From NCBI RefSeq assembly GCF_963576545.1, contig NW_026870558.1, positions 1 to 64,000 on the forward strand: a stretch of DNA of 64,000 bases, given 5' to 3'. Both the position numbers and the translations under genes were made by a program. This document shows, piece after piece, positions 9,908 through 24,356 of this stretch. Positions within the stretch are counted from its first letter, which is position 1. Each line of letters opens with the position of its first letter. The DNA is from Limanda limanda (Eukaryota; Chordata; Actinopteri; Pleuronectiformes; Pleuronectidae). Below the pieces are notes generated by a model that had not been told where the DNA came from, made no database searches, and saw nothing but the letters and a program-made list of their open reading frames with translations.

Positions 9908-12900
9908 GAGATATTCTTGAATAACTTTTTTTGTGAAGGTCGGAGAGACTTGGAAAGTGGTTGCATCTGGACTAATTTGGGTCCTGCGGATCGATTGGTA
10001 CCATCCCCGAGCTTGTACGACCTTCTGAAGAGGTCGACCGACGAAATTCCCCCAAATCTGAGGAGATATTCTTGAATAACTTTTTTTGTGAAGGTCGGAG
10101 AGACTTGCAAGTAGGCTCTACCCCCACTAAATGGGGTAGCGCGCATCGATCGGTACCATCCTTGAGCTTCTCCGACTTTCGGAAGGGTTAGGGTTAGGGT
10201 TAGGGATGAAAGCACATAGGAGAAAGAGATATTCTTGAATAACTTTTTTTGTGAAGGTCGGAGAGACTTGCAAGTAGGCTCTACCCCCACTAAATGGGGT
10301 AGCGCGCATCGATCGGTACCATCCTTGAGCTTCTCCGACTTTCGGAAGGGTTAGGGTTAGGGTTAGGGATGAAAGCACATAGGAGAAAGAGATATTCTTG
10401 AATAACTTTTTTTGTGAAGGTCGGAGAGACTTGCAAGTAGGCTCTGCCCCCACTAAATGGGGTAGCGCGCATCGATCGGTACCATCCTTGAGCTTCTCCG
10501 ACTTTCGGAAGGGTTAGGGTTAGGGTTAGGGATGAAAGCACATAGGAGAAAGAGATATTCTTGAATAACTTTTTTTGTGAAGGTCGGAGAGACTTGGAAA
10601 GTGGTTGCATCTGGACTAATTTGGGTCCTGCGGATCGATTGGTACCATCCCCGAGCTTGTACGACCTTCGGAAGAGGTCGACCGACGAAATTCCCCCAAA
10701 TCTGAGGAGATATTCTTGAATTACTTTTTTTGTGAAGGTCGGAGAGACTTGCAAGTAGGCTCTACCCCCACTAAATGGGGTTGCGCGCATCGATCGGTAC
10801 CATCCTTGAGCTTCTCCGACTTTCGGAAGGGTTAGGGTTAGGGTTAGGGATGAAAGCACATAGGAGAAAGAGATATTCTTGAATAACTTTTTTTGTGAAG
10901 GTCGGAGAGACTTGCAAGTAGGCTCTACCCCCACTAAATGGGGTTGCGCGCATCGATCGGTACCATCCTTGAGCTTCTCCGACTTTCGGAAGGGTTAGGG
11001 TTAGGGTTAGGGATGAAAGCACATAGGAGAAAGAGATATTCTTGAATAACTTTTTTTGTGAAGGTCGGAGAGACTTGCAAGTAGGCTCTACCCCCACTAA
11101 ATGTGGTAGCGCGCATCGATCGGTACCATCCTTGAGCTTCTCCGACTTTCGGAAGGGTTAGGGTTAGGGTTAGGGATGAAAGCACATAGGAGAAAGAGAT
11201 ATTCTTGAATAACTTTTTTTGTGAAGGTCGGAGAGACTTGCAAGTAGGCTCTACCCCCACTAAATGGGGTAGCGCGCATCGATCGGTACCATCCTTGAGC
11301 TTCTCCGACTTTCGGAAGGGTTAGGGTTAGGGTTAGGGATGAAAGCACATAGGAGAAAGAGATATTCTTGAATAACTTTTTTTGTGAAGGTCGGAGAGAC
11401 TTGCAAGTAGGCTCTACCCCCACTAAATGGGGTAGCGCGCATCGATCGGTACCATCCTTGAGCTTCTCCGACTTTCGGAAGGGTTAGGGTTAGGGTTAGG
11501 GATGAAAGCACATAGGAGAAAGAGATATTCTTGAATAACTTTTTTTGTGAAGGTCGGAGAGACTTGGAAAGTGGTTGCATCTGGACTAATTTGGGTCCTG
11601 CGGATCGATTGGTACCATCCCCGAGCTTGTACGACCTTCTGAAGAGGTCGACCGACGAAATTCCCCCAAATCTGAGGAGATATTCTTGAATAACTTTTTT
11701 TGTGAAGGTCGGAGAGACTTGCAAGTAGGCTCTACCCCCACTAAATGGGGTAGCGCGCATCGATCGGTACCATCCTTGAGCTTCTCCGACTTTCGGAAGG
11801 GTTAGGGTTAGGGTTAGGGATGAAAGCACATAGGAGAAAGAGATATTCTTGAATAACTTTTTTTGTGAAGGTCGGAGAGACTTGCAAGTAGGCTCTACCC
11901 CCACTAAATGGGGTAGCGCGCATCGATCGGTACCATCCTTGAGCTTCTCCGACTTTCGGAAGGGTTAGGGTTAGGGTTAGGGATGAAAGCACATAGGAGA
12001 AAGAGATATTCTTGAATAACTTTTTTTGTGAAGGTCGGAGAGACTTGCAAGTAGGCTCTACCCCCACTAAATGGGGTAGCGCGCATCGATCGGTACCATC
12101 CTTGAGCTTCTCCGACTTTCGGAAGGGTTAGGGTTAGGGTTAGGGATGAAAGCACATAGGAGAAAGAGATATTCTTGAATAACTTTTTTTGTGAAGGTCG
12201 GAGAGACTTGGAAAGTGGTTGCATCTGGACTAATTTGGGTCCTGCAGATCGATTGGTACCATCCCCGAGCTTGTACGACCTTCGGAAGAGGTCGACCGAC
12301 GAAATTCCCCCAAATCTGAGGAGATATTCTTGAATAACTTTTTTTGTGAAGGTCGGAGAGACTTGCAAGTAGGCTCTACCCCCACTAAATGGGGTTGCGC
12401 GCATCGATCAGTACCATCCTTGAGCTTCTCCGACTTTTGGAAGGGTTAGGGTTAGGGTTAGGGATGAAAGCACATAGGAGAAAGAGATATTCTTGAATAA
12501 CTTTTTTTGTGAAGGTCGGAGAGACTTGCAAGTAGGCTCTACCCCCACTAAATGGGGTAGCGCGCATCGATCGGTACCATCCTTGAGCTTCTCCGACTTT
12601 CGGAAGGGTTAGGGTTAGGGTTAGGGATGAAAGCACATAGGAGAAAGAGATATTCTTGAATAACTTTTTTTGTGAAGGTCGGAGAGACTTGCAAGTAGGC
12701 TCTACCCCCACTAAATGGGGTAGCGCGCATCGATCGGTACCATCCTTGAGCTTCTCCGACTTTCGGAAGGGTTAGGGTTAGGGTTAGGGATGAAAGCACA
12801 TAGGAGAAAGAGATATTCTTGAATAACTTTTTTTGTGAAGGTCGGAGAGACTTGCAAGTAGGCTCTACCCCCACTAAATGGGGTAACGCGCATCGATCGG

Positions 12901-14896
12901 TACCATCCTTGAGCTTCTCCGACTTTCGGAAGGGTTAGGGTTAGGGTTAGGGATGAAAGCACATAGGAGAAAGAGATATTCTTGAATAACTTTTTTTGTG
13001 AAGGTCGGAGAGACTTGGAAAGTGGTTGCATCTGGACTAATTTGGGTCCTGCGGATCGATTAGTACCATCCCCGAGCTTGTACGACCTTCGGAAGAGGTC
13101 GACCGACGAAATTCCCCCAAATCTGAGGAGATATTCTTGAATAACTTTTTTTGTGAAGGTCGGAGAGACTTGCAAGTAGGCTCTACCCCCACTAAATGGG
13201 GTAGCGCGCATCGATCGGTACCATCCTTGAGCTTCTCCGACTTTCGGAAGGGTTAGGGTTAGGGTTAGGGATGAAAGCACATAGGAGAAAGAGATATTCT
13301 TGAATAACTTTTTTTGTGAAGGTCGGAGAGACTTGGAAAGTGGTTGCATCTGGACTAATTTGGGTCCTGCAGATCGATTGGTACCATCCCCGAGCTTGTA
13401 CGACCTTCGGAAGAGGTCGACCGACGAAATTCCCCCAAATCTGAGGAGATATTCTTGAATAACCTTTTTTGTGAAGGTCGGAGAGACTTGCAAGTAGGCT
13501 CTACCCCCACTAAATGGGGTAGCGCGCATCGATCGGTACCATCCTTGAGCTTCTCCGACTTTCGGAAGGGTTAGGGTTAGGGTTAGGGATGAAAGCACAT
13601 AGGAGAAAGAGATATTCTTGAATAACTTTTTTTGTGAAGGTCAAAGAGACTTGCAAGTAGGCTCTACCCCCACTAAATGGGGTAGCGCGCATCGATCGGT
13701 ACCATCCTTGAGCTTCTCCGACTTTCGGAAGGGTTAGGGTTAGGGTTAGGGATGAAAGCACATAGGAGAAAGAGATATTCTTGAATAACTTTTTTTGTGA
13801 AGGTCGGAGAGACTTGGAAAGTGGTTGCATCTGGACTAATTTGGGTCCTGCGGATCGATTGGTACCATCCCCGAGCTTGTACGACCTTCTGAAGAGGTCG
13901 ACCGACGAAATTCCCCCAAATCTGAGGAGATATTCTTGAATAACTTTTTTTGTGAAGGTCGGAGAGACTTGCAAGTAGGCTCTACCCCCACTAAATGGGG
14001 TAGCACGCATCGATCGGTACCATCCTTGAGCTTCTCCGACTTTCGGAAGGGTTAGGGTTAGGGTTAGGGATGAAAGCACATAGGAGAAAGAGATATTCTT
14101 GAATAACTTTTTTTGTGAAGGTCGGAGAGACTTGCAAGTAGGCTCTACCCCCACTAAATGGGGTAGCGCGCATCGATCGGTACCATCCTTGAGCTTCTCC
14201 GACTTTCGGAAGGGTTAGGGTTAGGGTTAGGGATGAAAGCACATAGGAGAAAGAGATATTCTTGAATAACTTTTTTTGTGAAGGTCGGAGAGACTTGCAA
14301 GTAGGCTCTGCCCCCACTAAATGGGGTAGCGCGCATCGATCGGTACCATCCTTGAGCTTCTCCGACTTTCGGAAGGGTTAGGGTTAGGGTTAGGGATGAA
14401 AGCACATAGGAGAAAGAGATATTCTTGAATAACTTTTTTTGTGAAGGTCGGAGAGACTTGGAAAGTGGTTGCATCTGGACTAATTTGGGTCCTGCGGATC
14501 GATTGGTACCATCCCCGAGCTTGTATGACCTTCGGAAGAGGTCGACCGACGAAATTCCCCCAAATCTGAGGAGATATTCTTGAATTACTTTTTTTGTGAA
14601 GGTCGGAGAGACTTGCAAGTAGGCTCTACCCCCACTAAATGGGGTTGCGCGCATCGATCGGTACCATCCTTGAGCTTCTCCGACTTTCGGAAGGGTTAGG
14701 GTTAGGGTTAGGGATGAAAGCACATAGGAGAAAGAGATATTCTTGAATAACTTTTTTTGTGAAGGTCGGAGAGACTTGCAAGTAGGCTCTACCCCCACTA
14801 AATGGGGTTGCGCGCATCGATCGGTACCATCCTTGAGCTTCTCCGACTTTCGGAAGGGTTAGGGTTAGGGTTAGGGATGAAAGCACATAGGAGAAA
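9908..14896 (+). repeat. Transition region with first 1- and 2-A runs
   Basis: B monomers start at 9908, 10552, 11522, 12166, 12973, 13291, 13772 and 14416, followed by A runs of 3, 5, 3, 4, 1, 2, 3 and 2. The stretch 9908-12973 repeats 3933-6998 (offset 5,975). The stretch from 10552 is repeated at 14897 (offset 4,345; run string 5-3-4-1-2-3). The B at 12973 is the first with CGATTAG in place of CGATTGG; to the right that B variant is nearly always followed by a single A. Confidence 0.92.
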
Positions 14897-17316
14897 GAGA
14901 TATTCTTGAATAACTTTTTTTGTGAAGGTCGGAGAGACTTGGAAAGTGGTTGCATCTGGACTAATTTGGGTCCTGCGGATCGATTGGTACCATCCCCGAG
15001 CTTGTACGACCTTCGGAAGAGGTCGACCGACGAAATTCCCCCAAATCTGAGGAGATATTCTTGAATTACTTTTTTTGTGAAGGTCGGAGAGACTTGCAAG
15101 TAGGCTCTACCCCCACTAAATGGGGTTGCGCGCATCGATCGGTACCATCCTTGAGCTTCTCCGACTTTCGGAAGGGTTAGGGTTAGGGTTAGGGATGAAA
15201 GCACATAGGAGAAAGAGATATTCTTGAATAACTTTTTTTGTGAAGGTCGGAGAGACTTGCAAGTAGGCTCTACCCCCACTAAATGGGGTTGCGCGCATCG
15301 ATCGGTACCATCCTTGAGCTTCTCCGACTTTCGGAAGGGTTAGGGTTAGGGTTAGGGATGAAAGCACATAGGAGAAAGAGATATTCTTGAATAACTTTTT
15401 TTGTGAAGGTCGGAGAGACTTGCAAGTAGGCTCTACCCCCACTAAATGTGGTAGCGCGCATCGATCGGTACCATCCTTGAGCTTCTCCGACTTTCGGAAG
15501 GGTTAGGGTTAGGGTTAGGGATGAAAGCACATAGGAGAAAGAGATATTCTTGAATAACTTTTTTTGTGAAGGTCGGAGAGACTTGCAAGTAGGCTCTACC
15601 CCCACTAAATGGGGTAGCGCGCATCGATCGGTACCATCCTTGAGCTTCTCCGACTTTCGGAAGGGTTAGGGTTAGGGTTAGGGATGAAAGCACATAGGAG
15701 AAAGAGATATTCTTGAATAACTTTTTTTGTGAAGGTCGGAGAGACTTGCAAGTAGGCTCTACCCCCACTAAATGGGGTAGCGCGCATCGATCGGTACCAT
15801 CCTTGAGCTTCTCCGACTTTCGGAAGGGTTAGGGTTAGGGTTAGGGATGAAAGCACATAGGAGAAAGAGATATTCTTGAATAACTTTTTTTGTGAAGGTC
15901 GGAGAGACTTGGAAAGTGGTTGCATCTGGACTAATTTGGGTCCTGCGGATCGATTGGTACCATCCCCGAGCTTGTACGACCTTCTGAAGAGGTCGACCGA
16001 CGAAATTCCCCCAAATCTGAGGAGATATTCTTGAATAACTTTTTTTGTGAAGGTCGGAGAGACTTGCAAGTAGGCTCTACCCCCACTAAATGGGGTAGCG
16101 CGCATCGATCGGTACCATCCTTGAGCTTCTCCGACTTTCGGAAGGGTTAGGGTTAGGGTTAGGGATGAAAGCACATAGGAGAAAGAGATATTCTTGAATA
16201 ACTTTTTTTGTGAAGGTCGGAGAGACTTGCAAGTAGGCTCTACCCCCACTAAATGGGGTAGCGCGCATCGATCGGTACCATCCTTGAGCTTCTCCGACTT
16301 TCGGAAGGGTTAGGGTTAGGGTTAGGGATGAAAGCACATAGGAGAAAGAGATATTCTTGAATAACTTTTTTTGTGAAGGTCGGAGAGACTTGCAAGTAGG
16401 CTCTACCCCCACTAAATGGGGTAGCGCGCATCGATCGGTACCATCCTTGAGCTTCTCCGACTTTCGGAAGGGTTAGGGTTAGGGTTAGGGATGAAAGCAC
16501 ATAGGAGAAAGAGATATTCTTGAATAACTTTTTTTGTGAAGGTCGGAGAGACTTGGAAAGTGGTTGCATCTGGACTAATTTGGGTCCTGCAGATCGATTG
16601 GTACCATCCCCGAGCTTGTACGACCTTCGGAAGAGGTCGACCGACGAAATTCCCCCAAATCTGAGGAGATATTCTTGAATAACTTTTTTTGTGAAGGTCG
16701 GAGAGACTTGCAAGTAGGCTCTACCCCCACTAAATGGGGTTGCGCGCATCGATCAGTACCATCCTTGAGCTTCTCCGACTTTTGGAAGGGTTAGGGTTAG
16801 GGTTAGGGATGAAAGCACATAGGAGAAAGAGATATTCTTGAATAACTTTTTTTGTGAAGGTCGGAGAGACTTGCAAGTAGGCTCTACCCCCACTAAATGG
16901 GGTAGCGCGCATCGATCGGTACCATCCTTGAGCTTCTCCGACTTTCGGAAGGGTTAGGGTTAGGGTTAGGGATGAAAGCACATAGGAGAAAGAGATATTC
17001 TTGAATAACTTTTTTGTGAAGGTCGGAGAGACTTGCAAGTAGGCTCTACCCCCACTAAATGGGGTAGCGCGCATCGATCGGTACCATCCTTGAGCTTCTC
17101 CGACTTTCGGAAGGGTTAGGGTTAGGGTTAGGGATGAAAGCACATAGGAGAAAGAGATATTCTTGAATAACTTTTTTTGTGAAGGTCGGAGAGACTTGCA
17201 AGTAGGCTCTACCCCCACTAAATGGGGTAACGCGCATCGATCGGTACCATCCTTGAGCTTCTCCGACTTTCGGAAGGGTTAGGGTTAGGGTTAGGGATGA
17301 AAGCACATAGGAGAAA

Positions 17317-20300
17317 GAGATATTCTTGAATAACTTTTTTTGTGAAGGTCGGAGAGACTTGGAAAGTGGTTGCATCTGGACTAATTTGGGTCCTGCGGAT
17401 CGATTAGTACCATCCCCGAGCTTGTACGACCTTCGGAAGAGGTCGACCGACGAAATTCCCCCAAATCTGAGGAGATATTCTTGAATAACTTTTTTTGTGA
17501 AGGTCGGAGAGACTTGCAAGTAGGCTCTACCCCCACTAAATGGGGTAGCGCGCATCGATCGGTACCATCCTTGAGCTTCTCCGACTTTCGGAAGGGTTAG
17601 GGTTAGGGTTAGGGATGAAAGCACATAGGAGAAAGAGATATTCTTGAATAACTTTTTTTGTGAAGGTCGGAGAGACTTGGAAAGTGGTTGCATCTGGACT
17701 AATTTGGGTCCTGCAGATCGATTGGTACCATCCCCGAGCTTGTACGACCTTCGGAAGAGGTCGACCGACGAAATTCCCCCAAATCTGAGGAGATATTCTT
17801 GAATAACCTTTTTTGTGAAGGTCAAAGAGACTTGCAAGTAGGCTCTACCCCCACTAAATGGGGTTGCGCGCATCGATCGGTACCATCCTTGAGCTTCTCC
17901 GACTTTCGGAAGGGTTAGGGTTAGGGTTAGGGATGAAAGCACATAGGAGAAAGAGATATTCTTGAATAACTTTTTTTGTGAAGGTCGGAGAGACTTGCAA
18001 GTAGGCTCTACCCCCACTAAATGGGGTAGCGCGCATCGATCGGTACCATCCTTGAGCTTCTCCGACTTTCGGAAGGGTTAGGGTTAGGGTTAGGGATGAA
18101 AGCACATAGGAGAAAGAGATATTCTTGAATAACTTTTTTTGTGAAGGTCGGAGAGACTTGGAAAGTGGTTGCATCTGGACTAATTTGGGTCCTGCGGATC
18201 GATTGGTACCATCCCCGAGCTTGTACGACCTTCGGAAGAGGTCGACCGACGAAATTCCCCCAAATCTGAGGAGATATTCTTGAATAACTTTTTTTGTGAA
18301 GGTCGGAGAGACTTGCAAGTAGGCTCTACCCCCACTAAATGGGGTTGCGCGCATCGATCAGTACCATCCTTGAGCTTCTCCGACTTTCGGAAGGGTTAGG
18401 GTTAGGGTTAGGGATGAAAGCACATAGGAGAAAGAGATATTCTTGAATAACTTTTTTTGTGAAGGTCGGAGAGACTTGCAAGTAGGCTCTACCCCCACTA
18501 AATGGGGTAGCGCGCATCGATCGGTACCATCCTTGAGCTTCTCCGACTTTCGGAAGGGTTAGGGTTAGGGTTAGGGATGAAAGCACATAGGAGAAAGAGA
18601 TATTCTTGAATAACTTTTTTTGTGAAGGTCGGAGAGACTTGCAAATAGGCTCTACCCCCACTAAATGGGGTAGCGCGCATCGATCGGTACCATCCTTGAG
18701 CTTCTCCGACTTTCGGAAGGGTTAGGGTTAGGGTTAGGGATGAAAGCACATAGGAGAAAGAGATATTCTTGAATAACTTTTTTTGTGAAGGTCGGAGAGA
18801 CTTGGAAAGTGGTTGCATCTGGACTAATTTGGGTCCTGCAGATCGATTGGTACCATCCCCGAGCTTGTACGACCTTCGGAAGAGGTCGACCGACGAAATT
18901 CCCCCAAATCTGAGGAGATATTCTTGAATAACTTTTTTTGTGAAGGTCGGAGAGACTTGCAAGTAGGCTCTACCCCCACTAAATGGGGTTGCGCGCATCG
19001 ATCAGTACCATCCTTGAGCTTCTCCGACTTTTGGAAGGGTTAGGGTTAGGGTTAGGGATGAAAGCACATAGGAGAAAGAGATATTCTTGAATAACTTTTT
19101 TTGTGAAGGTCGGAGAGACTTGCAAGTAAGCTCTACCCCCACTAAATGGGGTAGCGCGCATCGATCGGTACCATCCTTGAGCTTCTCCGACTTTCGGAAG
19201 GGTTAGGGTTAGGGTTAGGGATGAAAGCACATAGGAGAAAGAGATATTCTTGAATAACTTTTTTTGTGAAGGTCGGAGAGACTTGCAAGTAGGCTCTACC
19301 CCCACTAAATGGGGTAGCGCGCATCGATCGGTACCATCCTTGAGCTTCTCCGACTTTCGGAAGGGTTAGGGTTAGGGATGAAAGCACATAGGAGAAAGAG
19401 ATATTCTTGAATAACTTTTTTTGTGAAGGTCGGAGAGACTTGCAAGTAGGCTCTACCCCCACTAAATGGGGTAACGCGCATCGATCGGTACCATCCTTGA
19501 GCTTCTCCGACTTTCGGAAGGGTTAGGGTTAGGGTTAGGGATGAAAGCACATAGGAGAAAGAGATATTCTTGAATAACTTTTTTTGTGAAGGTCGGAGAG
19601 ACTTGGAAAGTGGTTGCATCTGGACTAATTTGGGTCCTGCGGATCGATTAGTACCATCCCCGAGCTTGTACGACCTTCGGAAGAGGTCGACCGACGAAAT
19701 TCCCCCAAATCTGAGGAGATATTCTTGAATAACTTTTTTTGTGAAGGTCGGAGAGACTTGCAAGTAGGCTCTACCCCCACTAAATGGGGTAGCGCGCATC
19801 GATCGGTACCATCCTTGAGCTTCTCCGACTTTCGGAAGGGTTAGGGTTAGGGTTAGGGATGAAAGCACATAGGAGAAAGAGATATTCTTGAATAACTTTT
19901 TTTGTGAAGGTCGGAGAGACTTGGAAAGTGGTTGCATCTGGACTAATTTGGGTCCTGCAGATCGATTGGTACCATCCCCGAGCTTGTACGACCTTCGGAA
20001 GAGGTCGACCGACGAAATTCCCCCAAATCTGAGGAGATATTCTTGAATAACCTTTTTTGTGAAGGTCGGAGAGACTTGCAAGTAGGCTCTACCCCCACTA
20101 AATGGGGTTGCGCGCATCGATCGGTACCATCCTTGAGCTTCTCCGACTTTCGGAAGGGTTAGGGTTAGGGTTAGGGATGAAAGCACATAGGAGAAAGAGA
20201 TATTCTTGAATAACTTTTTTTGTGAAGGTCGGAGAGACTTGCAAGTAGGCTCTACCCCCACTAAATGGGGTAGCGCGCATCGATCGGTACCATCCTTGAG

Positions 20301-20684
20301 CTTCTCCGACTTTCGGAAGGGTTAGGGTTAGGGTTAGGGATGAAAGCACATAGGAGAAAGAGATATTCTTGAATAACTTTTTTGTGAAGGTCGGAGAGAC
20401 TTGCAAGTAGGCTCTACCCCCACTAAATGGGGTAGCGCGCATCGATCGGTACCATCCTTGAGCTTCTCCGACTTTCGGAAGGGTTAGGGTTAGGGTTAGG
20501 GATGAAAGCACATAGGAGAAAGAGATATTCTTGAATAACTTTTTTTGTGAAGGTCGGAGAGACTTGCAAGTAGGCTCTACCCCCACTAAATGGGGTAACG
20601 CGCATCGATCGGTACCATCCTTGAGCTTCTCCGACTTTCGGAAGGGTTAGGGTTAGGGTTAGGGATGAAAGCACATAGGAGAAA
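17317..20684 (+). repeat. 3,368-bp higher-order unit (A runs 1-2-3-4-1-4)
   Basis: The unit from the B at 17317 to the B at 20685 is repeated from 20685, where it diverges after 1-2-3-4-1 at about 23.4 kb. Shared markers at the same offset are CGATTAG in the first B, CCTGCAG in the second, AACC plus GTCAAAG after the second B (about 17811 and 21179), GCAAAT (about 18643 and 22011), GTAAGC (about 19128 and 22496), and the truncated telomeric tracts at 19363 and 22731. The same pair recurs inside copy 2 at 26777 and 30145, and a fifth, shorter occurrence starts at 54201. Confidence 0.9.
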
Positions 20685-23600
20685 GAGATATTCTTGAATA
20701 ACTTTTTTTGTGAAGGTCGGAGAGACTTGGAAAGTGGTTGCATCTGGACTAATTTGGGTCCTGCGGATCGATTAGTACCATCCCCGAGCTTGTACGACCT
20801 TCGGAAGAGGTCGACCGACGAAATTCCCCCAAATCTGAGGAGATATTCTTGAATAACTTTTTTTGTGAAGGTCGGAGAGACTTGCAAGTAGGCTCTACCC
20901 CCACTAAATGGGGTAGCGCGCATCGATCGGTACCATCCTTGAGCTTCTCCGACTTTCGGAAGGGTTAGGGTTAGGGTTAGGGATGAAAGCACATAGGAGA
21001 AAGAGATATTCTTGAATAACTTTTTTTGTGAAGGTCGGAGAGACTTGGAAAGTGGTTGCATCTGGACTAATTTGGGTCCTGCAGATCGATTGGTACCATC
21101 CCCGAGCTTGTACGACCTTCGGAAGAGGTCGACCGACGAAATTCCCCCAAATCTGAGGAGATATTCTTGAATAACCTTTTTTGTGAAGGTCAAAGAGACT
21201 TGCAAGTAGGCTCTACCCCCACTAAATGGGGTTGCGCGCATCGATCGGTACCATCCTTGAGCTTCTCCGACTTTCGGAAGGGTTAGGGTTAGGGTTAGGG
21301 ATGAAAGCACATAGGAGAAAGAGATATTCTTGAATAACTTTTTTTGTGAAGGTCGGAGAGACTTGCAAGTAGGCTCTACCCCCACTAAATGGGGTAGCGC
21401 GCATCGATCGGTACCATCCTTGAGCTTCTCCGACTTTCGGAAGGGTTAGGGTTAGGGTTAGGGATGAAAGCACATAGGAGAAAGAGATATTCTTGAATAA
21501 CTTTTTTTGTGAAGGTCGGAGAGACTTGGAAAGTGGTTGCATCTGGACTAATTTGGGTCCTGCGGATCGATTGGTACCATCCCCGAGCTTGTACGACCTT
21601 CGGAAGAGGTCGACCGACGAAATTCCCCCAAATCTGAGGAGATATTCTTGAATAACTTTTTTTGTGAAGGTCGGAGAGACTTGCAAGTAGGCTCTACCCC
21701 CACTAAATGGGGTTGCGCGCATCGATCAGTACCATCCTTGAGCTTCTCCGACTTTCGGAAGGGTTAGGGTTAGGGTTAGGGATGAAAGCACATAGGAGAA
21801 AGAGATATTCTTGAATAACTTTTTTTGTGAAGGTCGGAGAGACTTGCAAGTAGGCTCTACCCCCACTAAATGGGGTAGCGCGCATCGATCGGTACCATCC
21901 TTGAGCTTCTCCGACTTTCGGAAGGGTTAGGGTTAGGGTTAGGGATGAAAGCACATAGGAGAAAGAGATATTCTTGAATAACTTTTTTTGTGAAGGTCGG
22001 AGAGACTTGCAAATAGGCTCTACCCCCACTAAATGGGGTAGCGCGCATCGATCGGTACCATCCTTGAGCTTCTCCGACTTTCGGAAGGGTTAGGGTTAGG
22101 GTTAGGGATGAAAGCACATAGGAGAAAGAGATATTCTTGAATAACTTTTTTTGTGAAGGTCGGAGAGACTTGGAAAGTGGTTGCATCTGGACTAATTTGG
22201 GTCCTGCAGATCGATTGGTACCATCCCCGAGCTTGTACGACCTTCGGAAGAGGTCGACCGACGAAATTCCCCCAAATCTGAGGAGATATTCTTGAATAAC
22301 TTTTTTTGTGAAGGTCGGAGAGACTTGCAAGTAGGCTCTACCCCCACTAAATGGGGTTGCGCGCATCGATCAGTACCATCCTTGAGCTTCTCCGACTTTT
22401 GGAAGGGTTAGGGTTAGGGTTAGGGATGAAAGCACATAGGAGAAAGAGATATTCTTGAATAACTTTTTTTGTGAAGGTCGGAGAGACTTGCAAGTAAGCT
22501 CTACCCCCACTAAATGGGGTAGCGCGCATCGATCGGTACCATCCTTGAGCTTCTCCGACTTTCGGAAGGGTTAGGGTTAGGGTTAGGGATGAAAGCACAT
22601 AGGAGAAAGAGATATTCTTGAATAACTTTTTTTGTGAAGGTCGGAGAGACTTGCAAGTAGGCTCTACCCCCACTAAATGGGGTAGCGCGCATCGATCGGT
22701 ACCATCCTTGAGCTTCTCCGACTTTCGGAAGGGTTAGGGTTAGGGATGAAAGCACATAGGAGAAAGAGATATTCTTGAATAACTTTTTTTGTGAAGGTCG
22801 GAGAGACTTGCAAGTAGGCTCTACCCCCACTAAATGGGGTAACGCGCATCGATCGGTACCATCCTTGAGCTTCTCCGACTTTCGGAAGGGTTAGGGTTAG
22901 GGTTAGGGATGAAAGCACATAGGAGAAAGAGATATTCTTGAATAACTTTTTTTGTGAAGGTCGGAGAGACTTGGAAAGTGGTTGCATCTGGACTAATTTG
23001 GGTCCTGCGGATCGATTAGTACCATCCCCGAGCTTGTACGACCTTCGGAAGAGGTCGACCGACGAAATTCCCCCAAATCTGAGGAGATATTCTTGAATAA
23101 CTTTTTTTGTGAAGGTCGGAGAGACTTGCAAGTAGGCTCTACCCCCACTAAATGGGGTAGCGCACATCGATCGGTACCATCCTTGAGCTTCTCCGACTTT
23201 CGGAAGGGTTAGGGTTAGGGTTAGGGATGAAAGCACATAGGAGAAAGAGATATTCTTGAATAACTTTTTTTGTGAAGGTCGGAGAGACTTGGAAAGTGGT
23301 TGCATCTGGACTAATTTGGGTCCTGCAGATCGATTGGTACCATCCCCGAGCTTGTACGACCTTCGGAAGAGGTCGACCGACGAAATTCCCCCAAATCTGA
23401 GGAGATATTCTTGAATAACCTTTTTTGTGAAGGTCGGAGAGACTTGCAAGTAGGCTCTACCCCCACTAAATGGGGTTGCGCGCATCGATCGGTACCATCC
23501 TTGAGCTTCTCCGACTTTCGGAAGGGTTAGGGTTAGGGTTAGGGATGAAAGCACATAGGAGAAAGAGATATTCTTGAATAACTTTTTTTGTGAAGGTCGG

Positions 23601-24039
23601 AGAGACTTGCAAGTAGGCTCTACCCCCACTAAATGGGGTAGCGCGCATCGATCGGTACCATCCTTGAGCTTCTCCGACTTTCGGAAGGGTTAGGGTTAGG
23701 GATGAAAGCACATAGGAGAAAGAGATATTCTTGAATAACTTTTTTTGTGAAGGTCGGAGAGACTTGGAAAGTGGTTGCATCTGGACTAATTTGGGTCCTG
23801 CGGATCGATTGGTACCATCCCCGAGCTTGTACGACCTTCGGAAGAGGTCGACCGACGAAATTCCCCCAAATCTGAGGAGATATTCTTGAATAACTTTTTT
23901 TGTGAAGGTCGGAGAGACTTGCAAGTAGGCTCTACCCCCACTAAATGGGGTTGCGCGCATCGATCAGTACCATCCTTGAGCTTCTCCGACTTTCGGAAGG
24001 GTTAGGGTTAGGGTTAGGGATGAAAGCACATAGGAGAAA

Positions 24040-24193
24040 GAGATATTCTTGAATAACTTTTTTTGTGAAGGTCGGAGAGACTTGCAAGTAGGCTCTACCC
24101 CCACTAAATGTAGCGCGCATCGATCGGTACCATCCTTGAGCTTCTCCGACTTTCGGAAGGGTTAGGGTTAGGGATGAAAGCACATAGGAGAAA
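24040..24193 (+). repeat. Shortest A monomer (154 bp, two deletions)
   Basis: This monomer combines a truncated telomeric tract at 24159-24173 with a 3-bp loss after 24110, giving AAATGTAGCG in place of AAATGGGGTAGCG. The loss removes half of the right arm of the A hairpin. The equivalent monomer in the second 9.46-kb copy, 33500-33656, has the truncated tract but not the 3-bp loss, so the loss arose after the duplication or is a sequence error. Confidence 0.9.
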
Positions 24194-24356
24194 GAGATAT
24201 TCTTGAATAACTTTTTTTGTGAAGGTCGGAGAGACTTGCAAGTAGGCTCTACCCCCACTAAATGGGGTAACGCGCATCGATCGGTACCATCCTTGAGCTT
24301 CTCCGACTTTCGGAAGGGTTAGGGTTAGGGTTAGGGATGAAAGCACATAGGAGAAA

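Larger units (their letters stand above)
14897..24356 (+). repeat. 9,460-bp higher-order unit, copy 1
   Basis: B monomers start at 14897, 15867, 16511, 17317, 17635, 18116, 18760, 19561, 19879, 20685, 21003, 21484, 22128, 22929, 23247 and 23722. A runs are 5, 3, 4, 1, 2, 3, 4, 1, 4, 1, 2, 3, 4, 1, 2 and 3. The next 9.46 kb repeat the same 16 run lengths, the same truncated telomeric tracts and the same T6 monomers. Copy 1 differs by a 3-bp deletion after 24110 and by A at 23804 where copy 2 has G at 33264. I compared markers and translations, not every base. Confidence 0.93.
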